Source: Sabethes cyaneus
Taxonomy: Eukaryota; Arthropoda; Insecta; Diptera; Culicidae
Length of the DNA stretch: 64,000 nucleotides
Reading direction: 5' to 3'
Assembly (NCBI RefSeq): GCF_943734655.1
Contig: NC_071355.1
Span: forward strand, 79,621,449-79,685,448
The notes beneath the pieces were generated by a model. The model searched no databases. It was not told where the DNA came from and saw nothing but the letters and a program-made list of their open reading frames with translations. Of the stretch, positions 35,969 to 48,109 are shown piece after piece; position 1 is the stretch's first letter, and every line of letters starts with the position of its first letter. Both the position numbers and the translations under genes were made by a program.

Positions 35969-36665
35969 ATGAACTGGTTTCCGATCGCAGTTGTCATTCT
36001 TTCTCTAGGTAGCCGGTCGCTCGGTCAGATAATAGCCATTGGACAGTGTCCGGAACATCCAGTAGTGCAGAATTTCGACCTTCAGGCTTACGTTGGCTAC
36101 TGGTACGAAATTAGCCGTTATGAAAGGGATACACAACGCGGTGCGGAATGCGTTCAAGTGAACTATACTCTAAACGCTGACAATTCAGTACGTGTTGAAA
36201 ATCGGCAGTTGATACCGCCCAGCGGTGAATTCGACGTGATTGTTGGCCGATCTGTTTTATCGTTTCCCGATGAAAATCCGCTTCAGGGAAAATTCAACCT
36301 GACTTTTGGAGCTATGCGTAAGTCTAAATAATAAAATTTATCGTAGAAATTTGCTTAAATCATACTTTATTTAACTCTTTGTAGCTCCAATCTTGTCCAA
36401 CTATTGGGTTCTAGATACAGACTATACCAGTTTTTCATTCGTCTGGGGCTGCTTCCCAGTTAGTGATACTATTCGAGGAGGTACGTATTAGATCAAACAG
36501 AATGATGATGGTTTTTTCTAAAACTGTTTTCTTACGACAGAGAACTTTTGGCTGCTATCGAGAACGGTTGAAGTCCCGCAAGCTGTTCAAGCTCGAATTG
36601 ACGCGCTGATCGATCTTTATTTAGTTCGAGAACACATTCGGACGACAAGCCATGATTTGCACTAG
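35969..36665 (+). CDS. Lipocalin E (apolipoprotein D-like), opposite orientation
   Basis: Three exons: 35969-36317, 36385-36480 and 36541-36665, totalling 570 nt (189 aa), stop TAG. The chosen start gives signal peptide MNWFPIAVVILSLGSRSLGQ; an upstream in-frame ATG at 35819 would add 50 residues and was not preferred. Exon 1 covers both signal and barrel start: QCPEHPVVQNFDLQAYVGYW, then YEISRYERD, AECVQVNYT and LQGKFNLTFGAM. So the phase-0 intron found in the other genes is missing here. Exon 2 gives PPILSNYWVLDTDYTSFSFV and WGC; exon 3 gives ENFWLLSRTVEVP and a helix ending TSHDLH. Introns are 67 and 60 nt with GTAAGT/TTTGTAG and GTACGT/CGACAG borders, typical short dipteran introns. Likely a secreted lipocalin barrel; Cys count is three in the mature chain. 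Confidence 0.9.
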
Positions 36666-39045
36666 TGAGTACCAAATTTAATTGTTGTTGAAACAACTTG
36701 ACCACAAACGATGAATATTTCAGCTGTGTAAACCAAGATAATCTAGGAACGAAATTGAAGAAGAGAAATATCAACAGCCTATAAAAATATCTGCACAATT
36801 CCGTTCATGACTATGGTGGTAAAACATGGATAGATAATTGATTTTAAGTGACATTTGACCTGTAAATATTAAGTTTCAATTGATTGGGTTATTGTATGGC
36901 TTTTCTCCATATTTTAAACAGCGCTTTCAGGCTTCTGACACAGACACACAGACACACAGACATCGCACTCACTGTCTGTTTCTTCACAAGCTGTAACAAT
37001 CATAGAAAATTTTGTATATTATGCTGATATTTGAAAATATTGATCATAGATGATGTTAGTGTTGAAGCAAGAATTGCTTAACGATATTGTTTGTGGGATA
37101 TTTTTCAAAGAATTATATGCTTCAGGTTTTTTATTTTATTTTTACATTGTGAATAATTTTTTTTTTCAAATACATTTTTTATATGAACTCAATAGATTCA
37201 ATATCAGCACATCATCAGCAATAGAGCAGAAAAGAAATAAAAAACTTTGATATTACGGTTTTTGAGATATGTTAAGGTACACAATAAATAGGCATCTGGT
37301 CCACTCATCATTATAGATTTTGAACGCATTGGTAATCAGTATCGAAATAGGACCGTAAAAGTGCGTATATATTTTATGGCTACCTGGGGCAACCCCGGCT
37401 GACCACATTCTTAATTGCGGGCAATAAAAGTAAAATTATCTGCAGTTATTCACACACAATTGATGCTGCTTTCGTGAGTTGCCAAAAAGACATCTTATCA
37501 ATGTAATGATAAGTAATGGTTGCTGTTTGCAGTTCATTTGTTTAGTGGCATTGTACTTGGAGGCGAGAGAGAGTTCTAGAACGATATTTTATTTGCAATT
37601 GGATTTAAATAATTCCGCAAGTTTAGTGAAATGCTTAATGTAGATTATTCCAAAATAGTCCATTCGAAAAGCTTCAACAATGTAGGTTCAATTTCAAATT
37701 GAATGAACCCGAATATTTTTACCATAATTCTTTTCGAGTAAAACTCAAATCCATAGGATTCGAATACCAATATTTTTTTAGTGTTAAAACCGGAAATTCG
37801 ATCATCTTGAACTAGGACAGGACGGGCCATCTGGTTTTTTACTCTTCTTTTCATTATGGCTGCCATCCCGATTGAAAATTATTTATACACTCTGCGCTAT
37901 GGTTGGCTGCACATATTATTTTAAGAATCACTTTGTTCGCCGAACAAAAGCTGCGGAATACGCCGCAGTTTATGCGAGTAAAATCATGTTTTGCATTTCA
38001 TTTTGAAAATCAAAATTCGTTTGCAAACAAAACTAACATACAACTATGTTGATGTTAGTACAAGGGTTGATTTTGCTTGTTAATAATATCTCATGCTTAG
38101 AAATGAAGATTTAACCGGCAAACGTGAACATCAACCAAATTAGCAGCAGCCAGGCATGAAATAAATTTCGGTATGATTATTTATACTGCCACTGCTAAAC
38201 AATTTACGATGGGCACCCCCTGTGCGGGGCACTTCTTGCACTCTCACCAGCATATTTTACGTATTCAATCTGCCAATGGTCAAAAATGGCCAGTGATCAC
38301 TGTTATGGCGATTTACAATTACAATACCTGTCCATCTTACCCCCACACATTGTGGCATTGTATTGTCCGTTTCACTCGTAGCACTGAAAAAGTTCACTTT
38401 TTCGGTCCATTTTTAGTTATCAAAATACACATTGAAAAACAATTTTTGTTAAATATTTCACTAGCTGCTTTTGAAATCAATATATTGAAATGAAGTAAAC
38501 TCTATTTAGGTTTCAGAAATCATAAGTTCCCTGTACAGTATTAGACGTTCTTCTTAACCTGTTCGTCTTACCCACAGTTTCCCTACAAGGTTAGTAAAAA
38601 TGAATTTTTTTGAAATTAAAGTTATCAATATTTGAATCGTACTTTTTTGTAGACTTATATGCCATACTTTATTACAACATTTCGTTGCAGTTAAGAATGA
38701 GTTTTCACTGCATATTCGAAATTAATTTTTTTTAAAGAAATTGTATCGCAAAAAGAAGAAAAATTGATTTTTAATATATATTAAGTCAACGTAATTGATC
38801 CCAGCTTTAAAAATCCATAATACTGCAAAGAAAAAACTAGAAACTAGTATTTTCAATGATTTTACAATTATTAACAAACGTTGAGCTTTAATATTTTTTC
38901 TCATGATAGTTCATTGAAATGCCTTTTATTTGATATCGAAATCTATGAAATAGCTCTATTGAAGTTGCATAGTTTATGAATGTGTAATCCAGTCTGTCTT
39001 TATTTTATGGAAATACTGAATTTTGGTTTTTGTGATTCAATTTGC
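36666..39045. other. Non-coding region downstream of lipocalin E
   Basis: A short CAGACACA repeat at 36938-36962. Otherwise AT-rich with no exon or element recognised. Confidence 0.4.
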
Positions 39046-39047
39046 TA

Positions 39048-40300
39048 AAGAGTGCCCCACATCAAATTGCACCACCGAAGAAACGCCGTAGAAAATGACC
39101 CATTGGGTATTTTCTCTTGCAAATTTGGGTAGAATTAGTTTAGAGTGTATTATTTACACTGTATTTGTATCGTGGTTAGTTTTCGAAAATTGGAAAAAAG
39201 GCGTCACCTGAAAAGCAACGTCGCGAATTTATTTTGCGCAAGCACCTTGAAAATCCTCAACTCCCTCATTGGGATATAGAAAAACAACTCGGAACCGTGG
39301 CAGTCAACGGTGAGTCGTATGATTAAACATTACTATGAAACTCTGAGAATCAAATGGAAGGAGAAATGCGGTCAGAATAGATGTTCTAGTAGTGATCTAG
39401 ATCTCAAGCGTAGCGTGGAAGCGTTTAGACGAAATCCCAATGCTTCGGTCAGGGATGTGGCTAAATAGTTGAATCTGTCCAAGTCTTTCGTTTAGAGAGC
39501 CAAGAACTGGGAGGGACTGCATACGTACAAATTGTAGAAGGCTCCAAATCATGGTGAACGGCAAAATACGGTGGGAATGTCACGGGTCCGAAAACTGTAC
39601 ACCGAGATGCTGACGAAACCTCATTGTCTCATCATGGATGAAGAGACTTACGTCAATGTGAACTTCCGACAGATTCCGGAGCTACTATAGTTCTCCGCCC
39701 TGCACAAGTTTGATGTTCCGGAGGAAGTAAGGAGGCTAAAACTATCAAAGTTTACCACGAAATATATGATTTGACAAGCGATCTGCTCATGTGGTAAACC
39801 GAGTGCGGCGTTCGTGACTATCGGAACTATAAACGGGCAGATCTGCCTCAAGGAGTGTCTACAGAAGCGTCTGCTTCCTTTGTTGAGCAACACAAGGGCC
39901 CAACGATATTCTGGTATTTTTTTCGTGCCACTATTCAAAGGATGTCCTGGTGTGGTACAAAGTTAACGGGTTCACTTTCGTACCCAAGGACATGAACCCC
40001 CCAACGCACCGGAACTAAGGCCCATCGAAAAATACTGGGCTATTCTAAAGCAGGCACTACGGAAGCATCTCAAGGAGGTCAAATTTGAGGAAGACATGAA
40101 GAAAAAGTGAATTTCCGTACAGAAGAAACTGCAGCCGGATGTTGTACAGAACCTTATGAGTGGAGTTAAGCGTAACATGCGAGCATACGGTTTTACTAGT
40201 GGGTTATATTTTATTGGCTGAAAGTTTGAAAAGGATTGGTCAATTAGGTAATTTTCTACAGTGTTTCTTCCGTGGATGCAATTTGATGTGGGACACCCTT
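39048..40300 (+). mobile_element. Full-length, inactive Tc1/mariner-superfamily element with TIRs
   Basis: The left TIR AAGAGTGCCCCACATCAAAT and right TIR (inverted) AAGGGTGTCCCACATCAAAT match over about 45 bp, ending near CTGTAGAAAAT. TA flanks both (39046-39047, 40301-40302). Inside, the plus strand carries a transposase with many stops: KRSVEAFRRNPNASVRDVAK, CLIMDEETYV (first catalytic Asp), PLLSNTRAQRYSG, PNAPELRPIEKYWAILKQAL (final Glu) and LMSGVKRNMRAYGF. The segment around the second Asp is disrupted. 1253 bp. Confidence 0.85.
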
Positions 40301-40302
40301 TA

Positions 40303-40985
40303 TTTGTACATTTTTGTTTAATTTGTGATCATTTTGGTCATCATTTTCATTGCATTGAATCTAGTTATTTTTATTATGATTCAATACGGCTTACCATATC
40401 GACTTGCACACAAGTTGAGTAATATATTAATGCGCCTTCTACATATGCAATGGATAACATACGTGAAGGTAGCTGACAGGGTGTTTCGTTCGCACTTGCG
40501 AATATTTTTACCACGGATTAGAGGATCTTCAGTCAGAGAAAAATCAGAGGGGTTGTGTACAAGACACGACCGCATATATAGGTGACGCAGGACTACGTAA
40601 GTCTCTTTATAATGATAGAAGCATGTATTCATGCTTGTAATCATTCGATTCTTCATGTATACATGCTATATGCAACATATATACATGCTACATGCATTGT
40701 ATGTAACATTTATCAAAGTAGTAACATTGCATACGTTCAATTCTCAAAAGATTGTGCATTTGAAAACAATTTAACAAAATCAAGAACACAAACTATTGCT
40801 TTCCTGCTACCTTACTGAAATTAAAGATTGTTTTTATTACCCATGGTTCCCACGTTGAAGGGATTTTACCAATTCAATCCTATTTTATCAACAGCACATC
40901 TTTTCACTGCACTTCTAATGAAACGGCAAGCATGCGTATTCACAGAGTCGTATTATAAATAACCGAACACTTCAGCTGTAGCACA
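40303..40985. other. Non-coding spacer with ATACATGCTA-type simple repeats
   Basis: Around 40620-40710 there are repeated CATGTAT/ACATGCTA words; no exon or element seen. Confidence 0.4.
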
Positions 40986-40992
40986 TTTTTCC

Positions 40993-41290
40993 AGGTTTAA
41001 TCGTCTAGCAGTAAAGAATTTGCGTTCTGTTGAGAGAGACAACGATCTTGTGTCATTTTTTCTGGCACACTTTCCTAACACAGACATCACATTGGGCTAG
41101 GTTTAATCGCGTTCGTAAGAAATCTGTTGGCACGAGGGGGTTTTGTCACTCTTTCTGGCGTACTTCCCAAACAAGGACATCAAAATGGTCTAGGTTTAAC
41201 CGCGGTGTTAAGAAATCTTGTTGAAATGACGAAACTTGGTCACTTGTTTTGGCTTACTTCCTAAGCACAGATATCAAATTGGTATAGGTT
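40993..41290. repeat. About 94-bp tandem repeat, three diverged units
   Basis: The word AGGTTTA followed by A(T/C)CG recurs at 40993, 41099, 41192 and (cut) 41286. The units share TTACTTCC(T/C)AA(A/G)CA and ACATCA/GATATCA blocks. Confidence 0.7.
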
Positions 41291-41292
41291 TA

Positions 41293-41480
41293 CACACTTA
41301 ACAAAAAGCACCGAATTCGGTAAAATTTTACCGAATTCTAAACAGCTGAACGTTCGGTAAAAATTTCGATGGTGCCAATCGACGTTTACAGATCATTAGT
41401 AATGTTTGGTGCAATAAAAAATTTTACCGAACGTTCAGCTGTTTAGATTTCGGTAAATTTTACCGAATCGTTTAAGTGTG
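41293..41480. mobile_element. 188-bp MITE, TIR CACACTTAA, TA duplication
   Basis: The ends CACACTTAA/TTAAGTGTG are flanked by TA (41291-41292, 41481-41482). The arms contain GGTAAAATTTTACCGAATTC and GAACGTTCAGCTGTTTAG in inverted pairs, and GGTAAAATTTTACC is itself palindromic. It ends the third unit of the 94-bp tandem array. Confidence 0.85.
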
Positions 41481-42205
41481 TAGATCATCACAATGAATCT
41501 TCCAACCACTCACGAAGCGAGAATTTTGATAAAGCATTGGTTCATTATTTTCAATTTTTAAATAGTTCAACATCAAGAATCCATACTTTTCTTCATTTGG
41601 GTCAATTCTTAGAAGATTTTCCGATCGATTGGTGTAAGAATATTGAAAATCGATCGGAAAACCGCTGAGCTATTAGCGCTCAAAACCTTTCATTTTTCGT
41701 GACGCTCGTATTTTTCGATTTTTTGGAATGACACCCTATCTCAAAACTTGCCGTAAGACGTAGTCCTACGTCAAAAAGGGTTGCAGGATTACGTTTGATG
41801 GAAAGCTGAGAAGGTGATCGAATGTGTACAAATATTGTATGGAAAATAAAAGAAAAAGTTCTTTCTATTCAAAACTTCTCATGATACCATAAACCCCCAC
41901 TCATGTGACCCTTTAATCTGAACTACGATAACTTGAATGCGTTTACGCGTGAATTCACATTAAAATATCAAGCAGCATACAAAATTGCTAGTTAAGTTGA
42001 CCGGAAAAACTGGAAAAGTGCAAGAAAGGTAATGCGTTTCCTCTCTCCGAGCAGCACCCAAAATAGACCGTTTTAGTCCAAATTACCGAACACATTTCTT
42101 ATCTTTTACAATCCGGACTCTGAGTCTTCGCACACATTCAATAGGGTGACGGAGCCACCTCGTCATACGATTCACACTTCATTTCGAGTTTTATCCACAT
42201 ATCCA

Positions 42206-43187
42206 CAAGTGGGGTACGGGAGGGTATTCCCATCACGTTACTAATTTCGGCATACATTACCTTTTTTGGCTACACTTTCCCAAATAAAAACTTTGCCGCT
42301 ATATAACAATACTGAAACGAATGTAACACTGATAGGCTTTAATGTGTTATAACTATTTTCATAAAAATGTAAGTAATTTGCTTAATTTTATTCAATAAAC
42401 ATCAAAACCATTGTTTTTCCACTAGCACGTAACCAAGCTGAAAAAACCAGCAGCAATCGCTTACGCGTATCCGCTCTTGATGATGGTTTGGAAAACACAC
42501 AATTATGATCACGTTTACTTATTCTAGAAACTAAACAGCTGTGAATATGCTATCACAGAACAATTCTACTTCTTTTTATCACGGAAGAACACAAAAATTT
42601 CCCTCTGATATGAAAATATAAATCAATTTTCATTCACTAGCCATTAGCAGCATTTTGTTTTTAATTGCAGTATATGGTGCGTTATTTACACTACTACCAA
42701 TATATGTGCTGACATATCTGGTATTTGAGTGACAACTGGCGCTAGTTTATATGAACGATTCAGTGATACACTAGCACCAGCAGTAAGCTGTTGTCACTGC
42801 AAAACTAATTATTTTCAATGAGCCCGGAATGTAGGCAATAGCGAGAAGTTATCCATCGGTCTCTCTTTTCCTGTCTCTTTTGATCTGTTTTTGAAAAGCA
42901 TTTAATCGCTGTGCAAGCTATTTCGGCCTGTCGGATTTAAAAAACACAGACACCACTATAGAAAATGGGCTCAATTTCGCCGCAGCGACTTCATCGTTTC
43001 TCGCGACTATAACTCAAATTCAGTAGCGTTTTATTAAGACCAAAATACACGCCGATATTCAGTAAATATTATTCTATCAACTGGTATAAAAATCTTGTCT
43101 CGAATAAATATAGTTTCAACATAGTTTCTGAATATTGTTCAGGCTACCGCTTAATGGGCTGGAAATACCCACCCGTACCCTAATTTG
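42206..43187. mobile_element. MITE family Z, long copy (TIR GGGTACGGGAGGGTAT)
   Basis: The left GGGGTACGGGAGGGTATTCCC-type end (split here: GGGTACGGGAGGGTAT) and right (inverted) GGGTACGGGTGGGTATTTCC bound 980 bp. The first 280 bp align with the short copy at 33365; the central 700 bp have no counterpart there. Confidence 0.7.
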
Positions 43188-43289
43188 AATTAGAGCTCAG
43201 CTACTGATGCTCTCCGTCATTTTCAAAGCGGATAGTAAAACCAAAAGGATTTTTATTTTTTTTTTAAATAGTGAAAATAGTGGTCTTCT

Positions 43290-43475
43290 TATATTATCTT
43301 TTGTCGATTACGAAGGGAAAATGCATAAATAGTGATGCCAAATATCAGTTTAAATGTAATTCATTCGCCTCAAAATTGGTTATAATGCTAGTTTTTCATG
43401 CCTATGTCGGGAAAGTAGACGAAGACCCGCCGTAGACGAAGCCATCCAGCATATTTAGCCTTAAAGCTTTATAAA
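43290..43475. repeat. Dispersed repeat fragment (same as 9130-9270)
   Basis: Contains TGCCAA, TGTAATTCATTCGCCTCAAA and CGGGAAAGTAGACGAAG; the last word recurs at 51735. Confidence 0.4.
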
Positions 43476-46400
43476 AACTTATGAACATAGATTTTACCAA
43501 ATTTTTTACTTTATTCCTCGAGGAAATATAAGCAATACTTAACTTTACATTTTGCAACTATAAATATATACTGCGTATTTTTCCTCCTCTGCATTTTATT
43601 TTGAATTTAATTTAGAAATTATATAATGGTATTACTATACTCGTCTCGTTTATTGACATACGCGCAAACCCGAGTTACTTTTTGGACCCGGTGTGATGGT
43701 CTCTAATACGGAACGTATGCTTCAAATCTGTAACATTGCGGGACGTCTGGTATAACTTTAATAAAAACTATTATTACCCTATGAATACATGTAACTCAAT
43801 ACATTTTAGTATGGACCTACCGGCAGCGGGCTGGGGGGAAATTAATTTTGGATTTCACTGTGGCACAGTGGGCGCATGATGTATTCCGAATAAATGGGCA
43901 ACCTCGTTCGGGTGCATCGCGGTTTCCGATCGCCGGTGCTGTCCCCGCAGTTTCGCAGCTACCCACTAATAATGGTGGCCGGACGACGGACGGTTTTCGG
44001 ACGGAATGTAAATTCATATTGCACATCGATAGCGGCCGATTGCGTCAAGAGTGGACACGCTTTGAGTGGCGTCGCATCTACGGTTGGAGCGACAATCGGA
44101 TTGTTTCGGATAAAATTGAAATGCAATTATTGTATTGATATTGTTTCTCTGTTCGATATTTTTATTCTTCCTGCTTTTTATTGTTTTCAAACTTTTCAAT
44201 AATATTAATGTACATAAATTTAATTAAAAAATTCATTTTGCTGCCCGGGTGTTGCATTTTATACAATTAAAACGGTTTTTATCAAGCTTGGATTGGTGAA
44301 AATTACATGGATCGCCGATAGCTTAAAATGGATTGAATGGGGACGATAGCATTCACTTCCCGTTACAGAATTGATCGTAATAATTAATTGGAAAATTAAA
44401 TGATTCTATGGTACTACGCGGGCAGCGAGGGGACGGTGTGCAACCTGTGCGGTTGGCAAATTAAGCAGCTCGCAAAAACTCAGCAGAATGTGAAATTGAA
44501 AACCGACTAGTTCATTGAGTGTGATTCTCATTTGCCATTTGTTATCCTACTATGATATTTATTTTTTTTTGTTCTTTATTTGACAGTATCAAGAGTTTTT
44601 TTTTATTTCTATTGATCCTACTCTGTGAATCGATTAGTTTGTTGTTATTGTACTGAAAGAGTTTTATGTACAGGAATTGTAGAATGCGCTATATGTACAA
44701 CAGATAAGTTATCAATTTTAGTTTTGCTCTAAGAGTTCTCTAAAACTGTATATTCGATCATAATGATATGATGGATATTTGTCTTAAGTGTAGGCGTGTG
44801 AATAATCCCTCATAGAATGCTCTCCTGATTGCACTTCCGGCAAACTGCGAAGGTCTGAATCTTGTTTTTTTTTGTGAAGAATGACAGGTACGGGTGAAAA
44901 GATAGCGGAACTGCTGTCGCAAGTCGGAGCTACTGTACCGTGGATATGCGCACAGTCTGATGATAGAATAATGAAACTTGATTGTTACGAATTGACGGGA
45001 TTACTATCATTCGACATAAATATATTTATGCATAGTTTTTACAGAGGACGATTTTATACACTTTACACATTTTACAGTAAGACCATGATTGTGATTTGGT
45101 TGAACTAATTTTTATTTGATTTTCTGTCGCTAGAAGGGAAATTATTGGCTGGGAGGGCAATAGGTGTGATGATTTGACAGTCTCACTCACGTACACACAC
45201 AGGTTTATGTTTGCATCATACACATTGGCTGCTAAGTTTGCATGAAGCGATGAACAAGAAGATGAACAATGCAATGAACAAAAGAAATAAACCTCGCTTC
45301 CAATATGGGAAGGCCTGGTCGAGATAATTGCTCTGTTTAGTTTTTGTGTGTTTCGCACGTCGCTCCTCCTAGAGTCCGGACGGCTCCGCGCAAACCAAAG
45401 AGGCGTAATGAAATGGTAATGAAAAAAATAAAAAAATACATCCACAAACGTTATACGTTTCTACACGCACCTGTGGGGAAACACAACATGTTGTTGGCCG
45501 AAACGAAACGAACATGATGAACGTTAACTTTTTATTACAGCCAAGCAGATGAATGGCCACAGACAGTAAACGGCAAACGTGAGGAAGAAAACGAACATTA
45601 CTATATAAATAAACATGGAGAGTCTCCCGAAAATGGCTCCCAGTTTATAGCGAAATATCATTCGTGCCGGAATGTCATGGCCTACTGTGCGTAGTTGGTA
45701 GCTCCAATTGTACACACACCTGGACTTGCGTGCAATGATAACTGTCAAAAAGTAGAACAGGTTTAACCTGAGAGGTTTAACGGCTCTATATGATAGTAGT
45801 GGAGTTGGAAAATGCTGACTATGTTTTGTCCCTTTACAGTTTGGATCTTTTCCAAGTGAGTTCGTTTATAGTTTAAATTACAACCGCTAGAGTACGTTCA
45901 TTTTTGACTTTAAACAGGGTTTTGGTTTTTCTTCCTATAGGAAAAAAATTCTTCGAATTAGGATTCATATTTGTGCTCTTAGATAGGTATCATTCGATCT
46001 CATCTCGATTGCTTTGCGATAAAAAAGTTAGCTTTCTGTCTACTACTTATATAGTTACTGTATTATCGAAGAAGATTGGCGCGATTTGAATAAGGGTTTT
46101 AATGTTGCTACGTACAGGGGTAATCTTAACGTTATTTGATAGCTCGATCGGGTATCTGTTTATCTTTCCATTTCGCTGAAGAGTCGGTGAAGTTAAGAGT
46201 AAAACTTAGCTTAGCAAACAGTCTTTGTCTGGGGTTCGATTGGCAAATGGTAATGAGCCAAATGGTTGATATTACGCAACACATCGCAGCTTACAAAAGA
46301 CGGAAACGGCTTGCTCTGAATATGACTGTACACAGTGATTTAAATAAGTCCGAATAGGGTTGTTGTTTTTTTCTGAAAGTTTCTTTAAAATTAAAATCAC

Positions 46401-46570
46401 AATTGTTTCTGCTTATAACCTATCCGCTCATGTATCGCACACTCACACTTTAGGTGCACAGGGAGATTTTACTTGAGCCCCTGATCTCAATGATGACGCC
46501 CGCCTTAGATAAGAATCTTGCCATAAACGAGCTGCGAAACGAGTGTTGCCGCCGGAAGGGGAATTTTTTC
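43476..46570. other. Region 3' of the low-complexity exon; possible 3' UTR/intergenic
   Basis: A GC-richer island at 43815-44110 has overlapping open frames on both strands without recognisable motifs. The rest is AT-rich. If the 46571 gene has a long 3' UTR, part of this belongs to it, but no polyadenylation site could be chosen. Confidence 0.35.
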
Positions 46571-48109
46571 TCAAGAATCCGCCACCGCCTGCGGTGGTTC
46601 GCTTCGGGACGGCGGCGGTGGCGCCTGATGTATCTGCTGCTGAGGTGTCAATCGATTCCTGCACCAGCCGGTGCTGCGATTCGAGGCCTGCGTATGCTGA
46701 CTGTAGCCCGAATCGGACCCGAAGCTGCTGTCTCGCGAGTAGATGGCCTGTTGGCTGGCTGCTGACCCGTTGCCGCCATGCGTGCGAAAAGTGGTGAAAT
46801 GTGGCAGAACGTACGGATAGGGAGGACCGGCACTTCCGCCACTGCTGCGGTCGCTGTACGATAGACAAGCGTCATAGATGAGGCCTTCGTGGAAAACCGG
46901 CTCGTGGTAGATGTACTGCGATGGGTCCTGCGTGGATATCACGGCCAAGTTACTACCGTTGTTGTTGTTGTTATTATTGTTGTTGCTGCTACTGCTGTTG
47001 TTGTTGATGTACCGTCGGCGATCCAGCGAACGAGGATTCGTCCGCGATCGATTACTTCCGCTCGATGTGTGATGATTGTGATGGTTATTGTTGTTACCGC
47101 CAGGATACGGCGGCCGCCCGTTGCGGAAAATAGTAGACACACTCGGGCCACCGTTGTGGATTGTCGCACTCGATGCGGACAACTGAGCGTTGATTCGATT
47201 TCGTCGTTCAACGGGATCGCATTCATCGTCGATTGTACTGTAATAATTACTACGGCTACCGTTATTATTCAGACTATTGCTATTCAGAAAGCTATTATTG
47301 TTGATGTTGTTTAAGTTGTTAGGGGATCCTGTGCCGGTAGCTGCTGCTGCCGTCTGGTAGGACGGTGGAAGCGTCATCATTGCCCTTTCTTCGTAGCCTG
47401 TCGGCATTAGGCGCATTTCGCTCGGCGACTCAGCCGACGATAGGGGATTGTTAAAATGCTTATTGCCTCTACCACTTCCGAGTGTCGACGGTTGTTTTCT
47501 AGAACGAAACAGACCAGTGCCCCCGGAACAATTGGTAGCGGCGTTACCACCACCACTGCTCGTTTGATTGTTGTTCGTTTTGTTGCTGGCAGTGGCGTTA
47601 TTAATGCTATTGTTGGCATTGTTCCCGCTCGCACTACTTGCGCAGTCCGTGCTGGAGTTGGAATTTCTATTGTTATTACCACTGCTGCTACCACCGGCAG
47701 CACCGCCGCCCGCTCTCAGGTTATTGTCATTGTTGGATGATGACGACGACAGCAGCGAATTTCGCTCGGTTCGATTCCGTTCCATGTACTGGTCCGTGTT
47801 GTTGCCGCTGTTTGTTCCTGCGTTGCTGCTAGCGCTACGGTCATGATAAATTGTAGCCACCGTTGTGCCACCGTCGGAGGAGGATTTATGAAATGACCTA
47901 TCGCCCGGCAGGCTCAGTTCATCTTCGGCAAAATCGTCATCCGATTGGACCGGTGGCTCTGAATCGGTGTCCCGGGGATGCTCCAGCTCTTCGTACACGT
48001 TGTCGTGCGATCGGTACGGGTCCGGGCCCGGCGAGGAGCAGATGAACAGTGGCGGCGACCGGGGCATCGGGTAACCGCTAGGATAATGAATCTGCTTCGG
48101 GTGGTGGAG
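46571..48109 (-). CDS. Terminal exon of an unidentified gene, Asn/Ser-rich low-complexity tail
   Basis: The exon starts after a TTTTTTACCACTTTCAG acceptor at 48110 and stays open for about 512 codons to TGA at 46571-46573. It opens LHHPKQIHYPSGYPMPRSPP in phase 0, so the Met at 48067 is internal, not a start. Order of regions: Pro-rich start, acidic stretch (VYEELEHP, DDDFAEDELSLPGD), long Asn/Ser/Gly repeats from CAA/AAC/AGC-type triplets, LPPSYQTA (a PPxY motif), another Asn run, then YIYHEPVFHEGLIYDACLSY, SSFGSDSGYSQH and a Pro-rich end. No enzyme or membrane domain is visible. Tyr-containing and PPxY-like motifs would suit the cytoplasmic tail of a receptor or a scaffold protein (inference). 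It is GC-richer than its surroundings. Earlier exons were not found to 64000. Confidence 0.72.
   Translation of the reverse strand, partial: LHHPKQIHYPSGYPMPRSPPLFICSSPGPDPYRSHDNVYEELEHPRDTDSEPPVQSDDDFAEDELSLPGDRSFHKSSSDGGTTVATIYHDRSASSNAGTNSGNNTDQYMERNRTERNSLLSSSSSNNDNNLRAGGGAAGGSSSGNNNRNSNSSTDCASSASGNNANNSINNATASNKTNNNQTSSGGGNAATNCSGGTGLFRSRKQPSTLGSGRGNKHFNNPLSSAESPSEMRLMPTGYEERAMMTLPPSYQTAAAATGTGSPNNLNNINNNSFLNSNSLNNNGSRSNYYSTIDDECDPVERRNRINAQLSASSATIHNGGPSVSTIFRNGRPPYPGGNNNNHHNHHTSSGSNRSRTNPRSLDRRRYINNNSSSSNNNNNNNNNGSNLAVISTQDPSQYIYHEPVFHEGLIYDACLSYSDRSSGGSAGPPYPYVLPHFTTFRTHGGNGSAASQQAIYSRDSSFGSDSGYSQHTQASNRSTGWCRNRLTPQQQIHQAPPPPSRSEPPQAVADS

Noticed and set aside
46439..47846. Plus-strand and alternative minus frames over the low-complexity exon
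   Set aside because: Triplet repeats keep all frames open. Only the 46571-48109 minus frame is bounded by a good acceptor and has complex ends.
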